From the NCBI RefSeq assembly GCF_014652095.1, contig NZ_BMYD01000003.1:186001-250000 (forward strand): a DNA stretch of 64,000 nucleotides. The letters run 5' to 3'. Position 1 is the first letter of the stretch; each line of letters opens with the position of its first letter. Positions 56,477 to 64,000 of the stretch are shown here, in pieces. A program made the position numbers and the translations under genes. This DNA is from Cognatilysobacter bugurensis. Lineage in GTDB: Bacteria; Pseudomonadota; Gammaproteobacteria; Xanthomonadales; Xanthomonadaceae. The notes under the pieces were generated by a model that did no database searches, was not told where the DNA came from, and worked only from the letters and a program-made list of their open reading frames with translations.

Positions 56477-58417
56477 ATGCGCCTGTCTCGCCTGACTCTC
56501 TGCCTCGCTGCCGTGCTCGCCGCCGCCTGTTCGCCTGAGGCGCCGCCGCCGGCCGCCGACGCGCCGCCCGCTGTCGCAACGAGCGCAGCCCCCGCGGCCA
56601 CGACGGCCGTCGACGAGCACTCCTATGCCGAGCCGGACAAGGTGCGCACGAAGGACATCGCGCTCGTGCTCGATGTCGACTTCGCCGAGAAGCAGCTCGA
56701 AGGCAGTGCGACCTACACGCTGGAGTGGCTCGATCCGACCCACGGGCGGCTCGTGCTCGACACGCGCGATCTCACGATCGAGAAGGTGGTCGGCGAACGG
56801 GCCGACGGCAAGTGGACCGACCTGATCTACACGGTGGATCCGGCCGACGACGTTCTCGGTAGCCGCCTCGTCATCGCCGCACCGGACCGCAACAAGCGCA
56901 TCCGCGTGACGTACAAGACCTCGCCGAACGCGTCGGGCCTGCAGTGGCTCGAGCCGTCGATGACCGAAGGCAAGAAGCAGCCTTTCATGTTCAGCCAGTC
57001 GCAGCAGATCCACGCGCGCTCGTGGGTGCCGCTGCAGGACACGCCGCAGGTGCGTTTCACCTACACCGCGAACGTAACCAGCCCGAAGGACACGATGGTG
57101 CTCATGAGCGCCGACAACGACCCGAAGGCCCCGCGGGATGGCGAGTACACGTTCAAGATGCCGCAACCGATCCCCTCGTATCTGCTTGCGATCGCGGCGG
57201 GCGACCTGGTGTTCAAGCCGATCAGCGAGCGCAGCGGCGTGTGGGCCGAGCCGGCCGCCGTCGACAAGTCGGTGAAGGAATTCGAAGACACCGAGAAGAT
57301 GATCGTCGCGAATGAAAAGCTGTACGGCCCGTACCGCTGGGATCGCTACGACATGCTCGTGCTGCCGCCGTCGTTCCCGTACGGCGGCATGGAAAACCCG
57401 CGCTTGTCGTTCATCACGCCCACCGTGATCACCGGCGACAAGTCGCTCGTCGCACTCATCGCGCACGAGCTTGCGCACAGCTGGTCGGGCAACCTCGTCA
57501 CGTTCTCGACCGCGAAGGACGCATGGCTCAACGAAGGGTTCACGAGCTACGTCGAGAACCGCATCATCGAGGAGTTGTACGGCAAGGAGCGCGCTGACAT
57601 GGAGAACGTGATCGAGCGCAACGAGCTGGCGAAGGAGTTCAAGGAGGTCGACCCGAAGCTGCAGCAGCTTGCGGTCAAGCCCGGCGTGCTCAAGGACCCG
57701 GATGAGAGCTCGAGCGCGACGGTCTACACGAAGGGCGCGTGGTTCCTGCAGTTCCTCGAGCAGCGCTTCGGCCGCGAGGTGTTCGATCCGTTCCTCAAGA
57801 ACTACTTCGACCACTTTGCGTTCCAGTCGATCCCGACCGCCACGTTCGTCGACTACCTGCAGAAGAACCTCATCGACAAGCACCCCGGCAAGGTGACGAT
57901 GGCCGAGGTCGAGAAGTGGATCTACCAGCCGGGCGTGCCCGAGTTCGCGCCGAAGATCACCTCGCCGCGCTTCGACGCCGTCGATGCCGCGCGCGCCGCT
58001 TGGCTCAAGGACGGCACGCTGCCGCCGAAGTCGCTGACCGGCAACTGGGTCACGCAGGAATGGGTGCACTTCATCGAAGGCATGCCGCAGACGCTGACCG
58101 TCGACCAGCTCGCCGCGCTCGATGCCGCCTACGGCTTCACCGGCACGCGCAACGGCGAGATCGCGCAACGCTGGTACCCGGTCGCGGTGCGCAGCGGCTA
58201 CACGAAGGCGAATGAGGCGATCGTGCAGTTCCTGCAGACGATCGGCCGCCGCAAGCTCATCATGCCGACGTACAGCGAGCTCGTGAAAACGCCGCAGGGC
58301 CTCGCGCTTGCCGAGGCGACGTTCGCGAAGGCGCGCCCGGGCTATCACCCGATCACGACCGGCTCGGTCGAATCGGTGATCGCGAAGGCGAAGCAGCCGG
58401 CCGCGAAAACGCCGTAA
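56477..58417 (+). CDS. M1 family aminopeptidase lipoprotein (leukotriene A4 hydrolase-like)
   Basis: A 646-residue protein. A lipoprotein signal (MRLSRLTLCLAAVLAAAC, Cys18) leads to an Ala/Pro-rich tether and an M1 domain. The aminopeptidase motif GGMEN is at about 303-307 and the zinc site is His330-Glu331-x2-His334 with Glu353 (HELAHSWSG, LNEGFTSYVE). The C-terminal helical domain is of the LTA4-hydrolase type. It would remove N-terminal amino acids from peptides at the cell envelope. ATG 56477 is preferred to 56459 since it begins the lipoprotein signal. A 58425-58454 hairpin follows. Confidence 0.93.
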   Translation: MRLSRLTLCLAAVLAAACSPEAPPPAADAPPAVATSAAPAATTAVDEHSYAEPDKVRTKDIALVLDVDFAEKQLEGSATYTLEWLDPTHGRLVLDTRDLTIEKVVGERADGKWTDLIYTVDPADDVLGSRLVIAAPDRNKRIRVTYKTSPNASGLQWLEPSMTEGKKQPFMFSQSQQIHARSWVPLQDTPQVRFTYTANVTSPKDTMVLMSADNDPKAPRDGEYTFKMPQPIPSYLLAIAAGDLVFKPISERSGVWAEPAAVDKSVKEFEDTEKMIVANEKLYGPYRWDRYDMLVLPPSFPYGGMENPRLSFITPTVITGDKSLVALIAHELAHSWSGNLVTFSTAKDAWLNEGFTSYVENRIIEELYGKERADMENVIERNELAKEFKEVDPKLQQLAVKPGVLKDPDESSSATVYTKGAWFLQFLEQRFGREVFDPFLKNYFDHFAFQSIPTATFVDYLQKNLIDKHPGKVTMAEVEKWIYQPGVPEFAPKITSPRFDAVDAARAAWLKDGTLPPKSLTGNWVTQEWVHFIEGMPQTLTVDQLAALDAAYGFTGTRNGEIAQRWYPVAVRSGYTKANEAIVQFLQTIGRRKLIMPTYSELVKTPQGLALAEATFAKARPGYHPITTGSVESVIAKAKQPAAKTP

Positions 58418-58424
58418 GCCACAC

Positions 58425-58454
58425 GCGCCGCCCGGCGTGCCTCCCGGGCGGCGC
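58425..58454 (+). terminator. Hairpin after the M1 aminopeptidase gene
   Basis: An 11-bp perfect stem (58425-58435 with 58444-58454) with an 8-base loop starts 8 bases after the stop codon. No T run follows, so it may be a transcript-stabilising hairpin instead of a true terminator. Confidence 0.5.
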
Positions 58455-58531
58455 TGTGATGCAGGCGCGCTGCGATGCATCGACTCGACGCACACCGCGC
58501 CATGATCGAACGTCCCCCACGGAGACCCGCC

Positions 58532-59251
58532 ATGTCGATGAAGCCCTCGCTCGTGCTCGCCGCCGCGCTCGCACTCGCCGCCTGCACGCCGGCCCCGGAT
58601 CCGGCCGAGCAGGCCGCCGCGCAGGCGGCCACGAACGAGCAGGCCGCCGAGTCGATGGCAAAGCAGTTCGAAGCCGAGTTCGCCAAGAGCAACTGGGGCC
58701 TCGCGCGTGCGCACGGCGACGTGCTCATGGCCCAGCACGCCGGCACGCAGGCCGCGGCACGCATCAAGCCGCAGTACGAGGAAGCGAAGGCGAAGGCCGA
58801 GGCCGACCGCGAGCAGCGCCGCCTTGCAAGCCTGTGGATGTACCAGACCGAGCGCGCCGGCAACGGCGAGCAGCTGTCGGCCGCGATCTACGCGAAGGAG
58901 CCGGTCGACACCGGCGCCGGCGCAAAGCCCGTGCGGCTGATCTTCCGCGACCACCCCGAATGGGGCGACAGCAGCTACCTCACGCTCGAAGGTGGCGACT
59001 TCAACTGCTACGGCGGCTGCAAGGTGAAGGTGACGCTCGATGACGGCACGCCGCGGTCGATGGCCGCGAGCCGCCCGGACACCGACGAGGCGATCGCGAT
59101 GTTCATCGAGGACGAAAAAGCGCTGTGGAAAATGGCGCAGCAGGCCGAGAAGACGCTCGCGGTCGAATTCCCGGTCAAGGCCGGCGGCACCCGCACCGCG
59201 GTGTTCGAAGTCGGCGAGCTGCAACCGCAGAAGCTGCCCGGCTGGCCCTGA
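58532..59251 (+). CDS. Lipoprotein of unknown function
   Basis: A 239-residue lipoprotein. The leader MSMKPSLVLAAALALAAC has Cys18 at the lipobox. A helical Ala/Glu/Lys-rich stretch (about residues 25-100) is followed by a beta-rich C-terminal domain with FRDHPEWGDSSYLTLEGGDFNCYGGCKVKVTLDD, whose two cysteines could pair. GGAG lies 7 bases before the ATG. The family is not recognised. It follows the M1 peptidase on the same strand. Confidence 0.8.
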   Translation: MSMKPSLVLAAALALAACTPAPDPAEQAAAQAATNEQAAESMAKQFEAEFAKSNWGLARAHGDVLMAQHAGTQAAARIKPQYEEAKAKAEADREQRRLASLWMYQTERAGNGEQLSAAIYAKEPVDTGAGAKPVRLIFRDHPEWGDSSYLTLEGGDFNCYGGCKVKVTLDDGTPRSMAASRPDTDEAIAMFIEDEKALWKMAQQAEKTLAVEFPVKAGGTRTAVFEVGELQPQKLPGWP

Positions 59252-59429
59252 GGCCGCACGGCATCGCGGATGAGGCGCCGCTGCCGTCGCGCCTTCCGTC
59301 ACGTGCCGGCAGCGCGCCTGCGCCTAGCGTGATCCTGCGCGGCCGTGCCGCGCGTGCGCAGCAGGATGCGTGCACGATCCGTGCGGCGACCCGACGAAGC
59401 GGAGTCGCGGGCCGCCCGGGAGGGAGGTC

Positions 59430-59897
59430 ATGCTCAGCCCGCGTCTGCACTCGTGTCTGCACGAGACCCACGCCCATTACACCGCGCTGCATCACGAACG
59501 CACGATCACCGCGCCGCACACCGCCGAGGTGCTGCAGGTGCCGCGCGAGCAGTTCGCGAAGATCGTGATGCTCAAGATCGACGGCGCGCTTGCGATGCTC
59601 GTGATGCCTGCGAAATTCAACGCCGACCTGCACCGCATCGCGCTGGCGCTCGGCGGCGCGAAGGTCGAGCTCGCGCACGAGGACGAGTTCCGCGATGCGT
59701 TTCCAGACTGCGAGCCCGGGGCGATGCCGCCGTTCGGCCATCTCTACGGCATGCCGGTCCACGTCGACTCGCGGCTCGCCGCGCACGACAGCGTCACGTT
59801 CAACGCCGGTACGCACACCGACGCGGTGCGCATGCCGTACATGGAGTTCGAGTCGATCGCGCAGCCGGAGATGCTGTGGGTCGAGCACATGATGTGA
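59430..59897 (+). CDS. YbaK/EbsC-type aminoacyl-tRNA deacylase
   Basis: A 155-residue protein with the YbaK fold: the conserved Lys in QFAKIVMLKIDGALAMLVMPA, then PPFGHLYGMPVHVDSRLA and FNAGTHTDAVRMPYMEF. Such proteins hydrolyse mischarged aminoacyl-tRNAs in trans; the tRNA specificity is not readable. GGGAGG precedes ATG 59430, which is preferred to the frame start 60 bases upstream. With Dtd and TsaC it is one of three tRNA-quality genes in the window. Confidence 0.88.
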   Translation: MLSPRLHSCLHETHAHYTALHHERTITAPHTAEVLQVPREQFAKIVMLKIDGALAMLVMPAKFNADLHRIALALGGAKVELAHEDEFRDAFPDCEPGAMPPFGHLYGMPVHVDSRLAAHDSVTFNAGTHTDAVRMPYMEFESIAQPEMLWVEHMM

Positions 59898-60012
59898 ATG
59901 CCCGCGCCACGGCGTGACGCGCATCGGTGCCAGGCCGGCATGCTTGCGGTAACGTAGCGGCCTTGCGACGGCGCATCGGACGGGCCGCTACTCCCCTGCC
60001 GCTTGCGAATCG

Positions 60013-60567
60013 ATGGGCATGCACAACGTCACGACCTCGACCTCCCCGACTTCAAACCGCCCGCTGCGCCAGGCGCGCATCGTCGAGCACGAGATCGACA
60101 TCCATCCGGACTGGCTCGACTTCGGGCCCGAAGACCCGCTCGACGCCGGACGCTGGATCAACCGCTGCGCCCGCTGCAAGGCGCAACCGGAGCTTCGGTT
60201 CGAAGGGCAGGCCCACGCGGTGCGCTGCGCGTGCGGGAATGCCGGCACGGCGGGTCGTCTCGCGTCGGTCGCGGCGATCAACTGGAACAAGTCGCCGGCG
60301 TCGATCCATCCTGACTACCGCACGCTGCCGTTCTTCGCGCTCGACGGGCTCGACGTGCCGGCCGCCCGCGAGAAGCTCAACACCGTGCGCGACTACCTCG
60401 TCGAGCAGAAGCGCCGCTGCGAGCAGCGCATCCGCCTGCGCGAACCCGTCGGGCATCGCTATTTCCAGCGCATCCGCGCCTATCTGGCGTGGTCGATCTA
60501 TGCGCTCGGCCTCGTCAAGGAAGCTGAGCTCGCGCAGGACGCGGCCGCCCGCCAGGCCGCGTCCTGA
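60013..60567 (+). CDS. Zinc-ribbon protein with Lar-like motif
   Basis: A 184-residue protein. Residues 50-93 hold two cysteine pairs (RCARC, Cys52/Cys55; RCACG, Cys72/Cys74) and the following AINWNK, a spacing close to the small zinc ribbon of phage Lar restriction-alleviation proteins (C-x2-C, V-x-C-x2-C, then A-x2-WN). The C-terminal 75 residues are helical and basic (LVEQKRRCEQRIRLRE). The resemblance is partial, because the second pair is CxC, so a function in counter-defence is not claimed. It converges on the PfkB gene. Confidence 0.65.
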   Translation: MGMHNVTTSTSPTSNRPLRQARIVEHEIDIHPDWLDFGPEDPLDAGRWINRCARCKAQPELRFEGQAHAVRCACGNAGTAGRLASVAAINWNKSPASIHPDYRTLPFFALDGLDVPAAREKLNTVRDYLVEQKRRCEQRIRLREPVGHRYFQRIRAYLAWSIYALGLVKEAELAQDAAARQAAS

Positions 60568-60600
60568 GGTTGTTCGCGGACACGGTGCTAGCGTTGACGC

Positions 60601-61533
60601 TTAGAGCGCGTAGCCGAACTGCTGCTTGAACTGCGCGGCAAACTCGTCGTACGTGAAGCGCTGGTTCTGCGTGCCCGGATGCTCGACTTTGAGTGCGCCC
60701 ATCAGCGACGCCATACGGCCACAGGTCGGCAGGTCGAGGCCGCGCATGAGGCCGAGGATCAGCCCGGCGCGGTAGGCATCGCCACAGCCGGTCGGATCGA
60801 CCACCTGGCGCTCGTGCGCGGGCGGCACTTCATGCACGCCGTCGCCGGTGTGGATCTGGGAGCCGCGCGGGCCGCGCGTGGTGATGTACGCGCGCACCTT
60901 CGAGGCGATCGTCGCCTCGTCCCAGCCGGTGCGCTCCTGCAGCAGGTTCGACTCGTAGTCGTTGACGACCACGTACTGCGCGAGCTCGATGAAGTGGCGG
61001 AACTCCTCGCCGGAGAAAAGCGGCATCGCCTGCCCCGGATCGAAGATGAAGGGGATGCCGCACTCGGCGAACTCCTTCGCGTTCTGCAGCATGCCGTCGC
61101 GGCCGTCGGGGGCGACGATGCCGAACGTGACGCCGTCGACGTCGCGCACGTGGTTGTCGTGGCTGCGGCTCATCGCGCCGGGGTGGAACGCGGTGATCTG
61201 GTTGTTGTCCAGGTCGGTCGTGATGAACGCCTGCGGCGTGAACATGTCCTCGATCACGCGCACCTGGTCGAGGCGGATGCCGCAGGCTTCGAAGTGCGCG
61301 TGGTACGGCGCGAAATCCTGGCCCACGGTCGCCATCGGCACGGGATCGCCGCCGATGAGCTTGAGGTTGTACGCGATGTTGCCCGCGCAGCCGCCGAACT
61401 CGCGGCGCATGCGCGGCACCAGGAACGACACATTCAGGATGTGCACCTTGTCGGGCAGGATGTGGTTCTTGAACTGGTCCGGGAACACCATGATGGTGTC
61501 GTAGGCCAGCGAGCCGCAGATCAGGGCAGACAT
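60601..61533 (-). CDS. PfkB family carbohydrate/nucleoside kinase (adenosine kinase-like)
   Basis: A 310-residue PfkB/ribokinase-fold kinase with the GGCAGNIAYNLKLIGGDP signature and the C-terminal VVDPTGCGDAYRAGLILGL motif carrying the catalytic Asp. Overall it resembles bacterial adenosine-kinase-like or sugar kinases; the substrate is not fixed by sequence. The start ATG 61533, after AAGGA, gives MSALICGSLAYDTIM. The gene is divergent from mreB. Confidence 0.9.
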   Translation of the reverse strand: MSALICGSLAYDTIMVFPDQFKNHILPDKVHILNVSFLVPRMRREFGGCAGNIAYNLKLIGGDPVPMATVGQDFAPYHAHFEACGIRLDQVRVIEDMFTPQAFITTDLDNNQITAFHPGAMSRSHDNHVRDVDGVTFGIVAPDGRDGMLQNAKEFAECGIPFIFDPGQAMPLFSGEEFRHFIELAQYVVVNDYESNLLQERTGWDEATIASKVRAYITTRGPRGSQIHTGDGVHEVPPAHERQVVDPTGCGDAYRAGLILGLMRGLDLPTCGRMASLMGALKVEHPGTQNQRFTYDEFAAQFKQQFGYAL

Positions 61534-61719
61534 CGAGAATCCTTGAGGCGTGGACGCAAACGGCGCACAGCGTAGCGGCTGCGCTGCGCGCGGGCCACTG
61601 ACGCCGCATCCGGGGCCAGCCCAAGCGATGGGGTGCCCATTTTTTATTGACCGCCCGCCGGCATTGGGAACGTGGGCTGACGAGAGGCGGCGCAAACCGA
61701 CGTAAACCGTTGGTTTTCC

Positions 61720-62849
<1,130 letters not shown>

Positions 62850-62852
62850 GCG

Positions 62853-62877
62853 CGGGATTTGTGATTGGGGATTGGGT
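62853..62877 (+). repeat. Short GATTGGG-type direct repeats between mreB and mreC
   Basis: Just after the mreB stop there are three imperfect copies of the unit GATTTG/GATTGGG (62855, 62863, 62870). This A/T-richer string stands out from its context and could mark a small iterated intergenic repeat. Confidence 0.45.
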
Positions 62878-63021
62878 TCGGCCGCGCGGTTGTCGCGGCC
62901 GCCCGGCTCGCAGGCACCATTTCGACCTCGTCCGGTGACCCGGCCTTGCATGCACGTCGTCGCCGACGCGCCGCAAGCGCTGCACTGAACCCCGATTCCG
63001 AACTCGACCTTTCGTTCCGAA

Positions 63022-64000
63022 GTGCCTTACGCCGGTCCATCCCCTGCCGCCCGCGGCGACGTCACCGGCACGCTGCGGCTCATGGCCTACCTCGCCGTCG
63101 CGCTCGTGTTGGTCGTGCTCGACCACCGCGGCGGCTGGCTGCACCGTGCCCGCTCGGAGGCCACGGTGCTCGTGCAGCCGCTGTGGGCGCTGGCCGGTTG
63201 GCCCGCGCGCGTGACCGGCCAATTGGCCGAGGACGCCGGCACGCTGGCGCGCCTCACCGAAGAAAACCGCGAACTGCGCCGGCAGGCATTGTTCGACCGG
63301 GCGCGCATGGCGCGCATGCAGACTGTCGCGGCCGACAACGCGCGCCTGCGCGAGCTGCTCGACGCCGCGCAGCGCAACCGGCTCGACGCGCAACTCGCTC
63401 CGATCCTCGACGTCGATCTCGATCCCACGCGCCAGCGCCTCGTGCTCGATGCGGGCAGCCGCGACGGCGTGCGTGCAGGCCAGGCGGTTATCGACGCCGG
63501 CGGGCTCGTGGGGCAGGTCGTGCAGGTCACGCCGCTGCAGGCCACCGTGCTGCTCGTGACCGACCCCGACCACGCGGTGCCGGTCTCGGTCGCGCGCAAC
63601 GGCGTGCGCCTCGTCGCTTACGGCCGCGGCCGCAGCGACCGGCTCGCGCTCGAGAACGTGCCGCTGTCGAGTGACGTCAAGGTCGGCGACGTGCTCGTGA
63701 CGTCGGGCCTCGGTGGGCGTTTCCCGCCGGGCTTCGCGGTCGGCACCGTCACCGCGCTGCAGCCCGATCACAGCCGCGCCTTCCTGGTCGGCGACCTCAC
63801 GCCCGCGGCGGCGATCGATCGCGGCCGCGAAGTGCTGCTGCTGCGCGCCGCGCCGCGCCGCGTGGATCCGGTGGACGTCAACGCGGCGACCGGGGCCGCA
63901 GGCGAGGGTGGCTCCGCGGGCGAGAAGGCAGGCACGAGCGGGGCCGCCGCGCCTTCGGCGCCGGTCACGCCGCTGCGCCCGGACGCCGTCCCGCCGCGCG
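63022..64000 (+). CDS. mreC: Rod-shape-determining protein MreC, 3' end beyond the window
   Basis: A GTG-started frame beginning VPYAGPSPAARGD. One membrane segment (about residues 21-35, LMAYLAVALVLVVLD) is followed by a coiled coil (about 80-125, LARLTEENRELRRQALFDRARMARMQTVAADNARL) and the MreC beta domains (RLVLDAGSRDGVRAGQAVIDAGGLVGQV; VLVTSGLGGRFPPGFAVGTV). About 326 residues are visible, ending in an Ala/Pro/Gly-rich tail that runs off the window. An in-frame TGA at 62986 leaves only GTG 63022 or an internal ATG at 63082 as starts; the conserved N terminus favours GTG. Confidence 0.93.
   Translation, partial: MPYAGPSPAARGDVTGTLRLMAYLAVALVLVVLDHRGGWLHRARSEATVLVQPLWALAGWPARVTGQLAEDAGTLARLTEENRELRRQALFDRARMARMQTVAADNARLRELLDAAQRNRLDAQLAPILDVDLDPTRQRLVLDAGSRDGVRAGQAVIDAGGLVGQVVQVTPLQATVLLVTDPDHAVPVSVARNGVRLVAYGRGRSDRLALENVPLSSDVKVGDVLVTSGLGGRFPPGFAVGTVTALQPDHSRAFLVGDLTPAAAIDRGREVLLLRAAPRRVDPVDVNAATGAAGEGGSAGEKAGTSGAAAPSAPVTPLRPDAVPPR

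Overview
The window is strongly GC-rich chromosomal DNA, almost entirely coding on both strands, from a gammaproteobacterium of the Lysobacterales (Xanthomonadales), most likely a Lysobacter- or Luteimonas-like member of the Xanthomonadaceae. Pointers to this group are the degenerate-sigma/DUF3106 gene pair, an HslV with an N-terminal propeptide, a GTG-started MreC beginning VPYAGP, an AlgR-hemC pair, a TopA with a lysine-rich tail instead of zinc fingers, and a KGG-repeat stress protein. The assignment comes from gene content and order, not from a search. I saw no prophage, insertion sequence, CRISPR array or rRNA operon.

Layout. 1-5 kb: a partial lipoprotein gene and priA (minus), a 450-base non-coding stretch with two perfect inverted DnaA boxes, then a membrane-anchored degenerate sigma protein and its DUF3106 partner. 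5-11.5 kb: DUF4286 and DUF3667 genes, a MATE exporter, sppA, a small lipoprotein, an SDR oxidoreductase and a KGG protein. 11.6-22.9 kb: two tandem DUF4124 genes, then the conserved cluster lysM-dprA-smg-topA-tsaC (minus) facing def-fmt-rsmB (plus). 23-28.5 kb: envelope genes (two glycosyltransferases, a YdbS/YdbT-like pair behind a lipid A acyltransferase homologue) and dtd. 28.5-33.2 kb: rpoD, tRNA-Ile(CAU), an esterase, an AlgR-type regulator and hemC.

33.4-38.3 kb: a four-gene molybdopterin/Fe-S/membrane-anchor oxidoreductase operon resembling sulfite dehydrogenase SoeABC, with an extra 70-residue membrane protein. 38.5-45.6 kb: a PagL-like deacylase, a LolA-like protein, a WYL regulator and two exported S9 oligopeptidases. 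45.6-46.0 kb: two inverted copies of a structured element, each a long outer stem enclosing two hairpins with GGA loops. 46-51.3 kb: DUF454, then lptM-dapF-DUF484-xerC-hslV-hslU. 51.4-61.5 kb: a secreted subtilase, ubiE, a DUF5916 outer-membrane protein, an M1 aminopeptidase, a lipoprotein, a YbaK-type deacylase, a Lar-like zinc-ribbon protein and a PfkB-family kinase. 61.8-64 kb: mreB and the start of mreC.

Most genes are housekeeping: replication restart, topology and recombination (PriA, TopA, DprA, XerC), translation start and quality control (Def, Fmt, RsmB, TsaC, Dtd, YbaK), transcription (RpoD), proteolysis (SppA, HslUV, S8, S9, M1) and envelope construction (MreBC, LpxL-like, PagL-like, LptM). 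The strongest candidate for something undescribed is the pair of GGA-loop elements at 45661-45777 and 45865-45977. Their stems differ between copies but stay paired, while the loops stay GGA, as expected of an RNA that might bind a CsrA/RsmA-type protein.
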